From positions 1-63,136 of the forward strand of contig NZ_RHHO01000052.1 in the NCBI RefSeq assembly GCF_003710865.1: 63,136 nucleotides of DNA, written 5' to 3'. Positions 43,250 to 52,768 of this stretch are shown here, piece after piece (the first letter of the stretch is position 1; each line of letters starts with the position of its first letter). The translations under genes and the position numbers were made by a program. A model generated the notes under the pieces. That model searched no databases, was not told the origin of the DNA, and saw nothing but the letters and a program-made list of their open reading frames with translations. The stretch comes from Brevibacillus borstelensis (GTDB lineage Bacteria; Bacillota; Bacilli; Brevibacillales; Brevibacillaceae).

Positions 43250-44245
43250 ATGAAAAAGAAAACGAATCTCAAAAAACAAATTTCTGCGTATGCACTTGGA
43301 GCGATGTTGATCGTGTCGATTTCTCCGGCAAGTGCGGCGAGTGATGCAAAATCACCGCTCCCGCCATCTTCAGCACCATCCCTAAACCAAACGCAGTTGC
43401 CGAAACAACCTGCCTCTTCCAAAGCGGAAGACAAGGCTACCGTCATTTCCAGGCAAGCCGGATTCGAGCTGCACTTTCCCAGCTACATTCCGGGAGACAG
43501 GACATCCGTTACTCTGCGTTTCTCGGAGAAAACCAAACATGTCGCAGGTTCTTTTTTCAGTCAAACAGAATTGCCGTTCTTCCTGGAAATGTGGAAAGGC
43601 GATATCGCCGCAGAAAGCAAAGGCTTGACCAGGATTGCAACCAAGAAGGGGCCAGCCTACCAGGGAGTGCAAAAGGAAGCGCACGGCGATGTACATGTGT
43701 TGATCTGGGAAGAGGAAAACGGCATTCTTTATCGTTTGACCAGCAGGCTTTCGCCCGAGGAATTGGTCAAAATTGCCGAGTCTGTGGAAAAAGGCAACAA
43801 AGTAAACGTCATTGAGGATTCGGACGAGGAGCAAGTACTGGTACATGAGCTTGATACCGCCAAAGCCTCGGAATTGTTTGGCGCGGCTGTCAAATTGCCG
43901 GCCTATCTACCCGGCAACGTGAAAAAAGAGAACGTCAAAATTAGCGCCAACATCTACAAAGGCAGCTCGACCATCACGATTTACGACGGGGCAGCAGGGA
44001 TCACAGGAAGCTACTTCTCTCTGGTGCACGAAAAGAGAACTCTCTCGAAAGAGGATACCGCAGACATGAAGCCTGTTCAACTTGGCCAAGGAACTGCCTT
44101 CGTCGGAACGGCACCCCTGACAAGCTTTATGCATCCTGAATTAAAACAGCTCCCGGTATTGGTATGGGAAAAAGACGGCGTTGTGTATAGCCTGAAAGCG
44201 AACGCCCCCATTGATGAGCTAAAGAAGATGGCCGAGTCGCTGTAA
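43250..44245 (+). CDS. Secreted protein with two DUF4367-like repeats
   Basis: A 331-residue exported protein with a Sec signal peptide (KKKTNLKKQISAYALGAMLIVSIS, cleavage probably after ASA near 31). A Pro/Ser-rich linker leads to two similar units of about 125 residues: ELHFPSYIPGDRTSVTLR with HVAGSFFSQTE, then VKLPAYLPGNVKKENVKI with GITGSYFSLVHEK. Both halves end with VLIWEEENGILYRLTS or VLVWEKDGVVYSLKA. AGGAGG precedes ATG. It is divergent from the ECF sigma operon. Function unknown; an envelope sensor or stress-response output is inferred. Confidence 0.8.
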   Translation: MKKKTNLKKQISAYALGAMLIVSISPASAASDAKSPLPPSSAPSLNQTQLPKQPASSKAEDKATVISRQAGFELHFPSYIPGDRTSVTLRFSEKTKHVAGSFFSQTELPFFLEMWKGDIAAESKGLTRIATKKGPAYQGVQKEAHGDVHVLIWEEENGILYRLTSRLSPEELVKIAESVEKGNKVNVIEDSDEEQVLVHELDTAKASELFGAAVKLPAYLPGNVKKENVKISANIYKGSSTITIYDGAAGITGSYFSLVHEKRTLSKEDTADMKPVQLGQGTAFVGTAPLTSFMHPELKQLPVLVWEKDGVVYSLKANAPIDELKKMAESL

Positions 44246-44344
44246 ACTTGCCCTCCTGGTCTTGTGCGTAATCAATGTCCCCGGAGAACGGGCGCGATAA
44301 GTGTTTTCTTTACATGAACTTGCCAAATGTGATAACAAATACGA

Positions 44345-44380
44345 GAAGCCAGGCTCCCTCACCGGAGGAACCTGGCTTTT
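44345..44380 (+). terminator. Terminator behind the secreted DUF4367-like gene
   Basis: AAGCCAGG and CCTGGCTT enclose an inner CTCC/GGAG stem, followed by TTTT; it could work in both directions. Confidence 0.7.
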
Positions 44381-44449
44381 GGCGTAAAAACTGCCTTCAC
44401 TGCGTTCTTTTTATAATGATGCGCGTGCAGGAGACGCTCACCGCTCAGC

Positions 44450-44494
44450 AACGTATCAGACACTCTGGAACGTATCAACATTCCGAAACGTATC
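44450..44494. repeat. Three AACGTATC direct repeats
   Basis: AACGTATC at 44450, 44469 and 44487, spaced 18-19 bases. The first and third continue as AGACACTC and GGACACTC. They lie just past the end of the amino-acid ATPase gene. Confidence 0.55.
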
Positions 44495-44500
44495 GGACAC

Positions 44501-45241
44501 TCAGGAGCTGCGCAACGTCCGCTTCAAGAATTCTCTCGTTCGCTCTTGAGTCGGATGGTTGAAAATTTGCTCGGGACTTCCTTCCTCTGCGATGACTCCC
44601 TTGTCCATAAAGACCACGCGATCGGAGACTTCCTTTGCGAACTCCATTTCATGCGTGACGATCAACATCGTCAGACCGGATTCGGCAAGCTGCTTCATCA
44701 CCTTCAGCACCTCGCCCACCATTTCCGGGTCAAGCGCCGATGTCGGTTCATCGAACAGCATCACATCCGGCTCCATGGAAAGAGCCCGCGCAATGGCCAC
44801 GCGCTGCTTTTGCCCGCCCGACAATTGATTCGGCCTGGCGTTCACATACTTGTCCATCCCGACAATTTTGAGATACTTCATCGCGACTTTTTCAGCTTCA
44901 TCCTTGGATCGCTTTAACACCTTTACTTGCCCGACCACGCAATTGCTCAGCACATTGTGATTATTGAACAGGTTAAACTGCTGGAATACCATGCCCAGCT
45001 TTCGGCGGTAGGTGAAAATGTCGTGCTTCTCGTCTAAAATGTTTTCACCCTTATACATAATTTCCCCGCCGCTCGGCTTTTCCAATAGATTGATGCATCG
45101 AAGCAGCGTTGATTTGCCCGATCCGGAGGAACCGATAATCGTAACGACTTCTCCTTTTTTGACCGAAAAATCGATGTCCTTTAATACCTCGTGACTGCCA
45201 AAGTATTTGTTGACGTGTTTAATTTCTATGATGGTCTCCAT
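44501..45241 (-). CDS. Polar amino-acid ABC transporter ATP-binding protein (probable lysine importer)
   Basis: A 246-residue ATPase of the GlnQ/HisP type: Walker [10 protein letters not shown] near 38, Q-loop VFQQFNLF near 91, signature LSGGQKQR near 149, Walker [13 protein letters not shown] near 170, H-loop IVTHEM. ATG at 45241 follows AAGGAGGCG. It is the last gene of a three-gene operon led by a lysine riboswitch, which points to lysine as substrate. Confidence 0.93.
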   Translation of the reverse strand: METIIEIKHVNKYFGSHEVLKDIDFSVKKGEVVTIIGSSGSGKSTLLRCINLLEKPSGGEIMYKGENILDEKHDIFTYRRKLGMVFQQFNLFNNHNVLSNCVVGQVKVLKRSKDEAEKVAMKYLKIVGMDKYVNARPNQLSGGQKQRVAIARALSMEPDVMLFDEPTSALDPEMVGEVLKVMKQLAESGLTMLIVTHEMEFAKEVSDRVVFMDKGVIAEEGSPEQIFNHPTQERTREFLKRTLRSS

Positions 45242-45261
45242 ATGCTCGCCTCCTTCCTCGA

Positions 45262-46002
45262 TTATTTCTTGCCTTCTGCCTGCACGGGATTCGCCATTAC
45301 GGCGTAATTGTCCGGGCCTTCCAGCTTTCTTTCGAAATAGCGCAAAATTTTCGTGACGATCAGGGTCATGATGAAATACATCACACACGCAACAAAAAAG
45401 GACTCGAAATATCTGAAGTTATTCCCGGCAATCGATTTGGTCGTGAAATACAATTCGGTGACCGAAATGACATTGAGTACGGAAGTATCCTTGATATTGA
45501 TGACAAACTGGTTCCCCGTTGCCGGCAGGATATTGCGAATCACTTGCGGCAGCACGACATTCATCATCGTTTGAACGTGATTCATCCCAATCGCATGGGC
45601 TGCTTCAAACTGTCCCTTGTCAATCGAAATAATCCCGCCGCGAACAATCTCGGCCATGTACGCTCCCGTATTAATCGACACGACGAAAACGGCGGCCAGA
45701 ATCCGGTCCATATCAACCCCGAACGCCAAGGCGGAACCGTAGTAGATGACCATCGCCTGCACAATCATCGGTGTTCCCCGGAAAAATTCGATATACGTAG
45801 CTAGAATGGCATTGACTGCTTTCAAAATCGCCCTTTTGGCTCCCCGCTCCGGAACGGGGATCGTCCGGATAAGCCCGATCAATAGGCCAATGATGGCTCC
45901 CAAAATCGTTCCGAGCAAAGCGATGAATAGGGTCATTCCCGCTCCGCGAAGGAACATGGGCCAGTTTTCGGAAATGATTTTTACAATCCACTCGAAGCTC
46001 AT
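45262..46002 (-). CDS. Polar amino-acid ABC transporter permease (probable lysine importer)
   Basis: A 246-residue permease of the HisM/GlnP type, with five or so membrane segments. The family start [25 protein letters not shown] lies near 20-44, [10 protein letters not shown] near 74 and the coupling loop [28 protein letters not shown] near 135-160. It probably forms a homodimer, since only one permease gene is present. Middle gene of the riboswitch-controlled operon. Confidence 0.92.
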   Translation of the reverse strand: MSFEWIVKIISENWPMFLRGAGMTLFIALLGTILGAIIGLLIGLIRTIPVPERGAKRAILKAVNAILATYIEFFRGTPMIVQAMVIYYGSALAFGVDMDRILAAVFVVSINTGAYMAEIVRGGIISIDKGQFEAAHAIGMNHVQTMMNVVLPQVIRNILPATGNQFVINIKDTSVLNVISVTELYFTTKSIAGNNFRYFESFFVACVMYFIMTLIVTKILRYFERKLEGPDNYAVMANPVQAEGKK

Positions 46003-46087
46003 CGTTCTCCTCCGTTCATGCAGGGAAGCTCCCCTGCCCTATGCGCATAAAACCGACTGCATGGAGATGCAGCCGGTTCGCAAGCGA

Positions 46088-46924
46088 TTATTGTGCTGCT
46101 GGTTGATTTTTGATGGCTGTATCCATGATCCTGGTACGCTCTTCCTCCGAAATGCCGGATAAAATCTCATTGATTTTTTTCGTCCATTCACTGTCTTTTT
46201 TCACGCCGACAGCGATGGCCGTATCATCTTCCGAGGTCGTAAATCCATCCGTAAACTCGACCATGGCAAAGTTCGGGTTGGCCGTGGAGGCACTGACGGC
46301 TTCCGGACGCTCAGAGACGTAACCGTCAATCATTCCGGATTCAAGCGCTACGCGCATCGCCGGGAAGTTGTCCATCGCAGGCTCCTGAACGACGCCCTCG
46401 ATTTGATTGATCACGGAATAGTGGAATGTATTCAATTGGGCAGTCACTTTTGCCCCTTTGAAATCCTGGATGGAAGTAGCGTTCTCGTATTTTCCGCCTT
46501 TTTTCACGACCATGACCAAATTGGATTTATAGTAGTTGTCCGAGAAATCGATCGTTTGTTTGCGCTCTGCAGTTGGAGACATCCCTGCAATGATCGCATC
46601 GATTTTGCCGGAGGTTAATGCAGGAACAAGGCCATCCCACTCCGTTTTCACGATGACCAATTTTTTGCCCAGGCCATCCGCAATCTTTTTCGCAATTTCT
46701 ACATCGTATCCGCCTGCGTACTCCGCATTGCCGTCGATTTTCACAGCACCGTTGGAATCGTCCATTTGGGTCCAGTTGAACGGAGCGTATCCCGCTTCCA
46801 TCCCTACCTTGAATGTTCCCTCATCGGTTGAGGCAGACTGCGAGCTGCCTCCGCCTGTCCCACATCCTGCGAGCAAAAGTACAGCGGATAGAAACATAGC
46901 TATGAATGATGACTGTTTTTTCAT
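46088..46924 (-). CDS. Amino-acid ABC transporter substrate-binding lipoprotein (probable lysine importer)
   Basis: A 278-residue lipoprotein, lipobox VLLLAGC (cysteine about 21), then a Gly/Ser-rich linker and an SBP_bac_3 domain: FKVGMEAGYAPFNW, GGYDVEIAKKIADGLGKKL and GKIDAIIAGMSPTAERKQTIDFSDNYY. AAAGGAG precedes ATG. First gene of the operon. Its leader carries a lysine riboswitch followed by a terminator, so it should be expressed when lysine is low. Confidence 0.93.
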   Translation of the reverse strand: MKKQSSFIAMFLSAVLLLAGCGTGGGSSQSASTDEGTFKVGMEAGYAPFNWTQMDDSNGAVKIDGNAEYAGGYDVEIAKKIADGLGKKLVIVKTEWDGLVPALTSGKIDAIIAGMSPTAERKQTIDFSDNYYKSNLVMVVKKGGKYENATSIQDFKGAKVTAQLNTFHYSVINQIEGVVQEPAMDNFPAMRVALESGMIDGYVSERPEAVSASTANPNFAMVEFTDGFTTSEDDTAIAVGVKKDSEWTKKINEILSGISEEERTRIMDTAIKNQPAAQ

Positions 46925-46970
46925 GGTTCATTTTCTCCTTTGGCTTCTGGGTTTTTGGCTGAAAAAATGC

Positions 46971-47000
46971 AAAAAGCGACCTGAGATAGACTCAGGTCGC
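46971..47000 (-). terminator. Riboswitch expression-platform terminator
   Basis: GCGACCTGAG and CTCAGGTCGC form a 10-bp stem followed on the minus strand by TTTTTGC. It lies between the lysine riboswitch and the first transporter gene. Confidence 0.9.
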
Positions 47001-47039
47001 ACTACAAACATAGTTGCCCAAATACCTCTCTTTTCCCAG

Positions 47040-47238
47040 ATGAGATAGCACAACTCAATAAATCGGGTCATTTATTGAGACAGTCCTGCAGCTCTTAACT
47101 GCAGACCCAGCAATGCAATACCGAGAAATATTGCAAGCTTCGGCGACATTTCCTTCTCCCTGGCATCAACGCTTTCTCGAACTCCGCCAAGGACTGTTAA
47201 ATATCGCAACCTCTACCTCACTGTTTTAAGTGAGGTCC
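47040..47238 (-). ncRNA. Lysine riboswitch (L box)
   Basis: On the minus strand the leader contains, in order, conserved lysine-riboswitch elements: GTGAGGTAGAGGTTGCG, GATGCCAGGGAGAAGG, GTCGCCGAAGC, GCTGGGTCTGCAGTTAAG and GCAGGACTGTCTC. Helices such as CAATAAAT-N-ATTTATTG fit the multi-arm fold. A terminator and an amino-acid ABC operon follow. Binding of lysine should promote termination. Limits are approximate. Confidence 0.85.
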
Positions 47239-47257
47239 ATATTCAATTATGTTTTTG

Positions 47258-47286
47258 AGTTTACAATGTTATGTTAATTCTGTCAA
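47258..47286 (-). promoter_or_regulatory. Promoter of the lysine-riboswitch operon
   Basis: Minus-strand TTGACA (47281-47286), 17-bp spacer, TAAACT (47258-47263), just upstream of the riboswitch. Confidence 0.7.
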
Positions 47287-47363
47287 CCTGGGTCTTTTCT
47301 CCAAATGATGCTGGCAGACTATTTTTTGCGTTCCTGTATGCGCAAAAAGACTTATTCCTCTCA

Positions 47364-47864
47364 TCAATGTATGGGGGCGAGGCTCTCCATGAATGTTTTC
47401 CACTCTTCTTCGTTGCTGTTTGACTGCAGATGATAATAGCGAAGCTCGTTGTATTTCGTCTGACTGTCCAAGTCTTGTTTCGGCAGAAATACTGCTTCCC
47501 ACACACCTTGTTTGTTTAACGAATTATCCATATCGACCACATAATTGCCGACTATCTCAAACCGATCATCGGATTTCTGACTGTTGCCTTTATTTGCGTA
47601 CCACTCGATCATCGGATGGTAGTCGTATGTTGATTTCTTCATTTGCAGAAGTTCAATGTACGTATCGCTGTTTACGTACGAGATTAAGAGAGACCCTTCA
47701 TTTAGATCCAAGAGCGTTTTTTGTTCAGTATAACCATCCGGCAGAGACTCCGGTAAGAATACTTGAAAGCTCAGTTTTTTTATTTTATCAATGCTTACAG
47801 TAGAGCTCGCACAAGCAGCCAGCAGGAAACAGACGACGAACGGTACCAATCTCCTTATAAACAT
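47364..47864 (-). CDS. Small lipoprotein, DUF4367-like
   Basis: A 166-residue lipoprotein with lipobox FLLAAC (cysteine about 18). The mature part starts LSFQVFLPESLPDGYTEQ, recalling the FxVPxxLPxGY start of DUF4367 domains, as in the BlaR1-like and secreted proteins of this window. Ribosome site GGGTGATG before ATG. It stands alone between the lysine transporter leader and the DUF418 gene. Function unknown. Confidence 0.75.
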   Translation of the reverse strand: MFIRRLVPFVVCFLLAACASSTVSIDKIKKLSFQVFLPESLPDGYTEQKTLLDLNEGSLLISYVNSDTYIELLQMKKSTYDYHPMIEWYANKGNSQKSDDRFEIVGNYVVDMDNSLNKQGVWEAVFLPKQDLDSQTKYNELRYYHLQSNSNEEEWKTFMESLAPIH

Positions 47865-48113
47865 AGCATCACCCGTATTTTATCATTTGTTACTTACCAT
47901 AGCGGGGACTCCCATCCTCTTCCTGTCCCTTGGAAAACAGCCTTGAGCCAATTCCACCAGCTGAGGCCGACCAGCAAACGGCTTGATTTGATTGCTTGTT
48001 ACAAACTTTATGACACGAGTCATAAACATCTCTTTACAGGTGTGAATGTTCCCTCGCTCTTTTCATGGCTACACTAAGACTACATGAAATTCATACGCAA
48101 AAGGGTGAGGGAT

Positions 48114-49247
48114 ATGGAACAACGCAAAGAAAGAATCCGTCTTCTTGATATTCTGCGAGGCTTTGCAATCCTCGGGACGTTAGGGACAAACATATGGATT
48201 TTCGCCCATTTGGGGGATCTTACCTACCTTACGACATATGATTATTCTGGGTGGTGGGCAAAAGACGATCTCATCAGGATGATCGTGTTATTTCTCGTCA
48301 ACGGGAAGCTGCTGGGATTGTTGACAATCATGTTTGGAGTAGGACTTGAGCTAAAATATCAGCAAGCCATTCGCAAAGGGAACGCTTGGCCTGGAATCTA
48401 TATTTGGGTATCCTCGCTTTTATTCCTGGAAGGCTTGCTGCATTTTACCCTGGTCATGGAGTATGACATCTTAATGAGCTATGGCATAACTGCAATGATC
48501 GTCGCCTACATCGTCAAAGGCGGCGACCGCTTGATATCCATAACGATGAAAGTGCTTGGAAGCCTGCATGCAACTGCCATCCTGGGGATCCTGGTGATTA
48601 GTCTGATTGATGCCAATATGACACTGCGCGGTTCTGACGAAGTCATCGCTCTTTATAGAGACGGCTCTTGGCTGCAGCAAGTCCATTATCGCCTGTCTCA
48701 TTTCGTCCCGCTTAGATTGGAAGCGATCTTCACGATTCCCATGAATGTCTTTTTATTTTTGCTTGGTGTTCGCTTTATGCGTGCGGGGGTCTTTTCTCAA
48801 GATGAGAACGGCAAAAAACAGCGCGACAAGCTTTTCATACTGGGAATGTTTATCGGCTTGCCTTTAAACCTGTTGATTTTTATCCCTGGAGGCGTTTTTG
48901 ATCTCCCTGTTCGCTATTTATTCGCGCCCCTTCTTTCCGTAGGGTATTTGGCGATTATTGGAAGAATGATACAATATACGAAGTTGAATTGGCTTTGGGG
49001 CCTTCTTGAAAATGCCGGAAAAATGTCTTTAAGCTGCTATGTCATGCAAAATATCATTTGTTCCATTCTTTTCTACGGTTGGGGTTTTGCTCTTGGCGGA
49101 AAGCTGGATTCCGTGACAATTATCGTAGTTTGGATCGGAATATCCGTATTCCAAATACTGTTTGCAACGGCATGGCTTCAAGGTTTCAGGTTTGGACCTA
49201 TGGAAACGCTCCGTAGACGTGCAATAGGGATTTTCGATACGAGATAA
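48114..49247 (+). CDS. DUF418 family membrane protein
   Basis: A 377-residue membrane protein with about nine or ten helices. It begins RIRLLDILRGFAILGTLGTNI, the hallmark of DUF418/YeiB proteins, and contains NGKLLGLLTIMFGVGLEL and the C-terminal LENAGKMSLSCYVMQNI. ATG at 48114 follows GTGAGGG. The DesK-type kinase begins 18 bases after its stop, so the three genes form an operon. The family may act in membrane transport or surface modification; no function is proven. Confidence 0.88.
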   Translation: MEQRKERIRLLDILRGFAILGTLGTNIWIFAHLGDLTYLTTYDYSGWWAKDDLIRMIVLFLVNGKLLGLLTIMFGVGLELKYQQAIRKGNAWPGIYIWVSSLLFLEGLLHFTLVMEYDILMSYGITAMIVAYIVKGGDRLISITMKVLGSLHATAILGILVISLIDANMTLRGSDEVIALYRDGSWLQQVHYRLSHFVPLRLEAIFTIPMNVFLFLLGVRFMRAGVFSQDENGKKQRDKLFILGMFIGLPLNLLIFIPGGVFDLPVRYLFAPLLSVGYLAIIGRMIQYTKLNWLWGLLENAGKMSLSCYVMQNIICSILFYGWGFALGGKLDSVTIIVVWIGISVFQILFATAWLQGFRFGPMETLRRRAIGIFDTR

Positions 49248-49265
49248 CCGCTCTGGAGGCTATCA

Positions 49266-50387
49266 ATGATAAGGAAGCTCTACCCGAGAGAACAAATCAA
49301 AAACTATCTGCTCTTAGATGTCATATCGGTTGTGTTTTTGTTTTATTATGTTCTACGTTCGAATTCAACGCTTGGTCTCTCGGGAAGCTTCATTCTTCTG
49401 CTGGCATTCCTCGTTTCATTTTACATGGGGCTTTGGTATCGGAATCTATACCTTTTGGCGGCCGTTCTCACCGGCTTTGTTACGCTTGCTCTGCTCGGTA
49501 TGTATGTCGGTCCGAATCTCCTGTTTTATGGGTTCATCTTTGCTGATCTTCTGGGAAGATCAAAGTCCAAATGGCATATTGGTGTAGGGATTGCAGCCAT
49601 CGCCCTCATGTTTATGGCTGTTTTCTGGAAGAGAACGGGCAACCTTCTCGATGAGAATTCGATCCTTCTCCCGTTTATGATTATTCAAATGTTTTTTCCG
49701 ATTGTGATTTATATCAAAGAAAAAGCGAAGACCCTGCAAGGTGAGTTGGATGCCGCAAATAAACAGCTCGGAAAATTTATCCAACAGGAGGAAAGGCAGC
49801 GTATCGCGAGAGATCTGCATGATACACTGGGGCAAACCCTGACCATGATCAAATTGAAAAGCGAGCTGGCTACAAAATGGATAGACAAAGATCCCTCGCA
49901 GGCCAAGGAAGAGCTGAAGGATATCCTGGCCACATCGAGAATCGCTTTGAAACAAGTCAGAGAACTGGTCTCTGATATGAAATTCACCTCTCTGGCAAAT
50001 GAAATAGAGCATTCCCGAGAGCTGCTGCACACAGCGGGTATCGAATTTGAAGTCGTGGAAAAGGGGAAGCCTCCGCTGTTATCCAGTGTGGAGGAGACGA
50101 TGGTCGCTCTCTCTATCCGCGAAGCCATGACGAATATCGTCAAGCACAGCCGGGCCAAGCGGTGTACGCTACAATTGGAAACCATGGACAATCATTATTG
50201 GGTAACGATTACCGATGACGGAGTCGGGCTTGTAAACCAAAAAAGCGGAAATGGAATTCAGTCGATGAACGAGCGGATGCAAGCTCTTCACGGAACCTTC
50301 ATCGTAACTGATTCGCCTACGGGCGGAACCGTTGTTTCCATGAAGCTTCCGCTCCGTCGGCAAGGAAAGGAGGACCCTGCGCTATGA
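49266..50387 (+). CDS. DesK-type (NarL-family) sensor histidine kinase
   Basis: A 373-residue kinase. About four or five membrane helices (10-160) form the sensor; a coiled linker leads to the HisKA_3 phosphoacceptor in EERQRIARDLHDTLGQTL with the histidine near residue 185. The HATPase domain has REAMTNIVKHSRA near 282 and DDGVG near 318. Its stop overlaps the response-regulator start. This layout matches DesK, which senses membrane fluidity, but related kinases sense antibiotics, so the signal is open. Confidence 0.92.
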   Translation: MIRKLYPREQIKNYLLLDVISVVFLFYYVLRSNSTLGLSGSFILLLAFLVSFYMGLWYRNLYLLAAVLTGFVTLALLGMYVGPNLLFYGFIFADLLGRSKSKWHIGVGIAAIALMFMAVFWKRTGNLLDENSILLPFMIIQMFFPIVIYIKEKAKTLQGELDAANKQLGKFIQQEERQRIARDLHDTLGQTLTMIKLKSELATKWIDKDPSQAKEELKDILATSRIALKQVRELVSDMKFTSLANEIEHSRELLHTAGIEFEVVEKGKPPLLSSVEETMVALSIREAMTNIVKHSRAKRCTLQLETMDNHYWVTITDDGVGLVNQKSGNGIQSMNERMQALHGTFIVTDSPTGGTVVSMKLPLRRQGKEDPAL

Positions 50388-50989
50388 TTCGCGTCGTCAT
50401 TGCAGAAGATCAACAAATGCTTCGCGGCGCCTTCGCCTCTTTGTTAAAATTTGAAACCGATATTGAGGTGCTGGCAGAAGCTTCGGATGGGAAGCAAGCC
50501 TGGGAGGCAATACAAAAGCACCAGCCTGATGTGTGCGTGCTTGACATCGAAATGCCTCTTATCAGCGGTCTTGAGTTGGCCGAGCTGATAAGAAGAGCCA
50601 ACCTGCCCTGTAAAATCATGATTGTCACGACCTTTGCCCGTCCCGGCTATTTAAAGAAAGCGATCGATGCCCAGGTGGATGGCTACTTGCTAAAAGATGA
50701 ACCGATTGATTTTCTGATTGAATCCATCCGCAAAGTGATGAAGGGAGAACGCGTGGTCAGCACGGATTTGGCGGCAACACTCTTTATGAAAGAGGAAAAT
50801 CCGTTAAGCGAACGGGAAATCGAAATGCTGCGCCTGACCAAAATAGGAATGACGACAGATGACATCAGCAAGGCCCTGTACTTGACAAAAGGAACCGTGC
50901 GAAACTATTTATCTTCCGCGATACAAAAGCTGGAAGCCGAATCGAGACAGCAGGCCGTGCAAATTGCCGATGAGAAAGGGTGGCTTTAA
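50384..50989 (+). CDS. DesR-type (NarL/LuxR) response regulator
   Basis: A 201-residue response regulator. Receiver domain with acidic pocket E8/D9 and phosphoacceptor D54 (VCVLDIEMP), conserved K103 region YLLKDEP; LuxR-type helix-turn-helix from about 138 (PLSEREIEMLRLTKIGMTTDDISKALYLTKGTVRNYLSSAIQKL). ATG overlaps the kinase stop. No fatty-acid desaturase gene lies nearby, so the target is unknown; the upstream DUF418 gene is one candidate. Confidence 0.93.
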   Translation: MIRVVIAEDQQMLRGAFASLLKFETDIEVLAEASDGKQAWEAIQKHQPDVCVLDIEMPLISGLELAELIRRANLPCKIMIVTTFARPGYLKKAIDAQVDGYLLKDEPIDFLIESIRKVMKGERVVSTDLAATLFMKEENPLSEREIEMLRLTKIGMTTDDISKALYLTKGTVRNYLSSAIQKLEAESRQQAVQIADEKGWL

Positions 50990-50994
50990 ATCCC

Positions 50995-51187
50995 TATACC
51001 GAGAACTTAAGCGCCTTGTTGATCAGAAACAAGTACTCCCGCAGTTCTTTTTCCATGCTGAAATGGGACAAATATCTCTGTAAATGGTTCGCAACGATAC
51101 CTCAAAATGCTCTGCAAGCTCTTTGCCTGTAACCGTCCCTTTTTTGGAGATGATCAGGACCATGGAAAGTAATCGATCTACCCGCAT
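50995..51187 (-). pseudogene. Relic of a YafY-type (HTH_11/WYL) regulator
   Basis: From ATG 51187 the frame reads MRVDRLLSMVLIISKKG and then the recognition helix region ELAEHFEVSLRTIYRDI, typical of YafY regulators, then stops at 51023 after 54 codons. The WYL domain is missing. In the other frame a tail MEKELREYLFLINKALKFSV continues to 50995 and may be the end of a lost gene. Confidence 0.65.
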
Positions 51188-51309
51188 TGTTATGTATCAC
51201 GTTGGTTGCCAACGCTTCCTCCCTTGTTTTTGTGCGGCCTGCGCGCTTGTTTGGAAAGCTTTTGAGAATACTTTTTCGCCAAAAGCACCGCTTCTGCCTT
51301 CGATTGAGA

Positions 51310-51346
51310 AAATAAAATCGGGACATCGCTTAGCAATGTCCCGATT
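51310..51346 (-). terminator. Terminator of the amino-acid permease gene
   Basis: An 11-bp stem AATCGGGACAT/ATGTCCCGATT followed on the minus strand by TTTATTTTC. Confidence 0.85.
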
Positions 51347-51379
51347 ATCGCGATTATTCTATTTTTGCCCGATACTCTA

Positions 51380-52768
51380 TCAGTTCGTGTGTTCATCATC
51401 CGTGTCCGCAGCCAATGGAGCGGCCTTGCCAACGCCAAAAGCGTAATAGCTGATCACGACAATACCCAGGAAAACAATACCCGCAATCAGGGAGACGCGT
51501 GTTTCATCGTTAATCCACATGCCGATCAGTACCATGATCAAAAATGCGATCGTCGCGTAGTTTGTCACCGGTGCAAACGGCATTTTGAATGGATGGTTGG
51601 CCATTTCCGCTCCTTTTGCTTTTCTGAAACGGATTTGACTGATCAGGATGACAAACCATGGAACCATACCGGGAAGCACGCTTGCGCTGTACACATACAC
51701 AAACAGATTTTCCGGCGCAATGTAGCTCAGAACAACGCCTACGAGCAAGCCGACCAGAACGCCGATCGTTCCGAGCAAAGGCACGCCGTTGCCGGACAGC
51801 TTCGTAAATATTTTGGGAGCCTGTCCGTTTACACCGAGCGTATACAGCATGCGTCCCGCACTGTAAATGCCGCTGTTGCAGCCAGACATCGCAGCCGTAA
51901 TGACGACGAAGTTAATAAGCCCCGCCGCAGCCGTAATCCCCACTTTCGCAAAGGTTGCCACGAACGGACTGCCGATCGCGTCCAATTGATCCCACGGGTA
52001 AACGGTTACAATAACAAAGATCGCGCCAATATAGAAGATCAAAATGCGCCAAATGATAGTTTGAATCGCGCTCGTCAACGTTTTGCGCGGGTCCTTGGCT
52101 TCCCCTGCTGTAATCCCGATGAGCTCGACACCCTGATAGGCCCCGATCACCAACGAGAGCGCAAAGAAAAAGCCTGTCCAACCGCCAGTAAAGAAGCCAC
52201 CGTGCTCCCACAGGTTCGATAATCCGATCGCGTCTCCTCCGTTGCCGATACCAAAGAAAATCAAGCCAAACCCGGCAACGATCATCAAGACGATGGTGAC
52301 GATTTTGATCATCGCAAACCAAAACTCGAATTCGCCAAATGATTTCACCGAGAACAAGTTCGCTGCACCGAGAATCACCATCGCGATCAAACCCGGTATC
52401 CAGGCGGGCAAATCCGGGAACCAGTACTTCATATACGTCCCGACCGCGATAATCTCCGACATCCCGACAATGACCCACTGGAACCAGTTGCTCCAAGCCG
52501 TCAAATATCCGGCCAAGGGATGGATGTACTTGTGGCCAAAGGTCGCAAACGAACCTGTGCTTGGCTCCAGATACAGCATTTCTCCCATCGCACGCATGAT
52601 GAAAAAGATGAAAATCCCAACAATTGCATACGCAAGCATAACGGACGGACCAGTCCATTTGATCGTGCTTGCCGACCCCATAAACAAACCGACACCAATT
52701 GTCCCGCCCAAAGCGATCATCTGGATGTGACGCGCTTGCAGGCCCCTGTTCAATTCTTTGTTTGCCAC
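51380..52768 (-). CDS. Amino-acid permease (APC superfamily, AAT family)
   Basis: A 462-residue transporter with about twelve membrane helices. [25 protein letters not shown] near the N terminus is the AAT signature shared by ProY, AroP and Gab[26 protein letters not shown] and [13 protein letters not shown] follow. GTG at 52768 is used, with AAGGAAG upstream; the open frame extends 51 codons further but without support. Substrate probably a neutral or aromatic amino acid or proline. Monocistronic with its own terminator. Confidence 0.9.
   Translation of the reverse strand: MANKELNRGLQARHIQMIALGGTIGVGLFMGSASTIKWTGPSVMLAYAIVGIFIFFIMRAMGEMLYLEPSTGSFATFGHKYIHPLAGYLTAWSNWFQWVIVGMSEIIAVGTYMKYWFPDLPAWIPGLIAMVILGAANLFSVKSFGEFEFWFAMIKIVTIVLMIVAGFGLIFFGIGNGGDAIGLSNLWEHGGFFTGGWTGFFFALSLVIGAYQGVELIGITAGEAKDPRKTLTSAIQTIIWRILIFYIGAIFVIVTVYPWDQLDAIGSPFVATFAKVGITAAAGLINFVVITAAMSGCNSGIYSAGRMLYTLGVNGQAPKIFTKLSGNGVPLLGTIGVLVGLLVGVVLSYIAPENLFVYVYSASVLPGMVPWFVILISQIRFRKAKGAEMANHPFKMPFAPVTNYATIAFLIMVLIGMWINDETRVSLIAGIVFLGIVVISYYAFGVGKAAPLAADTDDEHTN

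Noticed and set aside
51365..52222. 285-codon plus-strand frame opposite the amino-acid permease
   Set aside because: Hydrophilic antisense shadow of a membrane protein.
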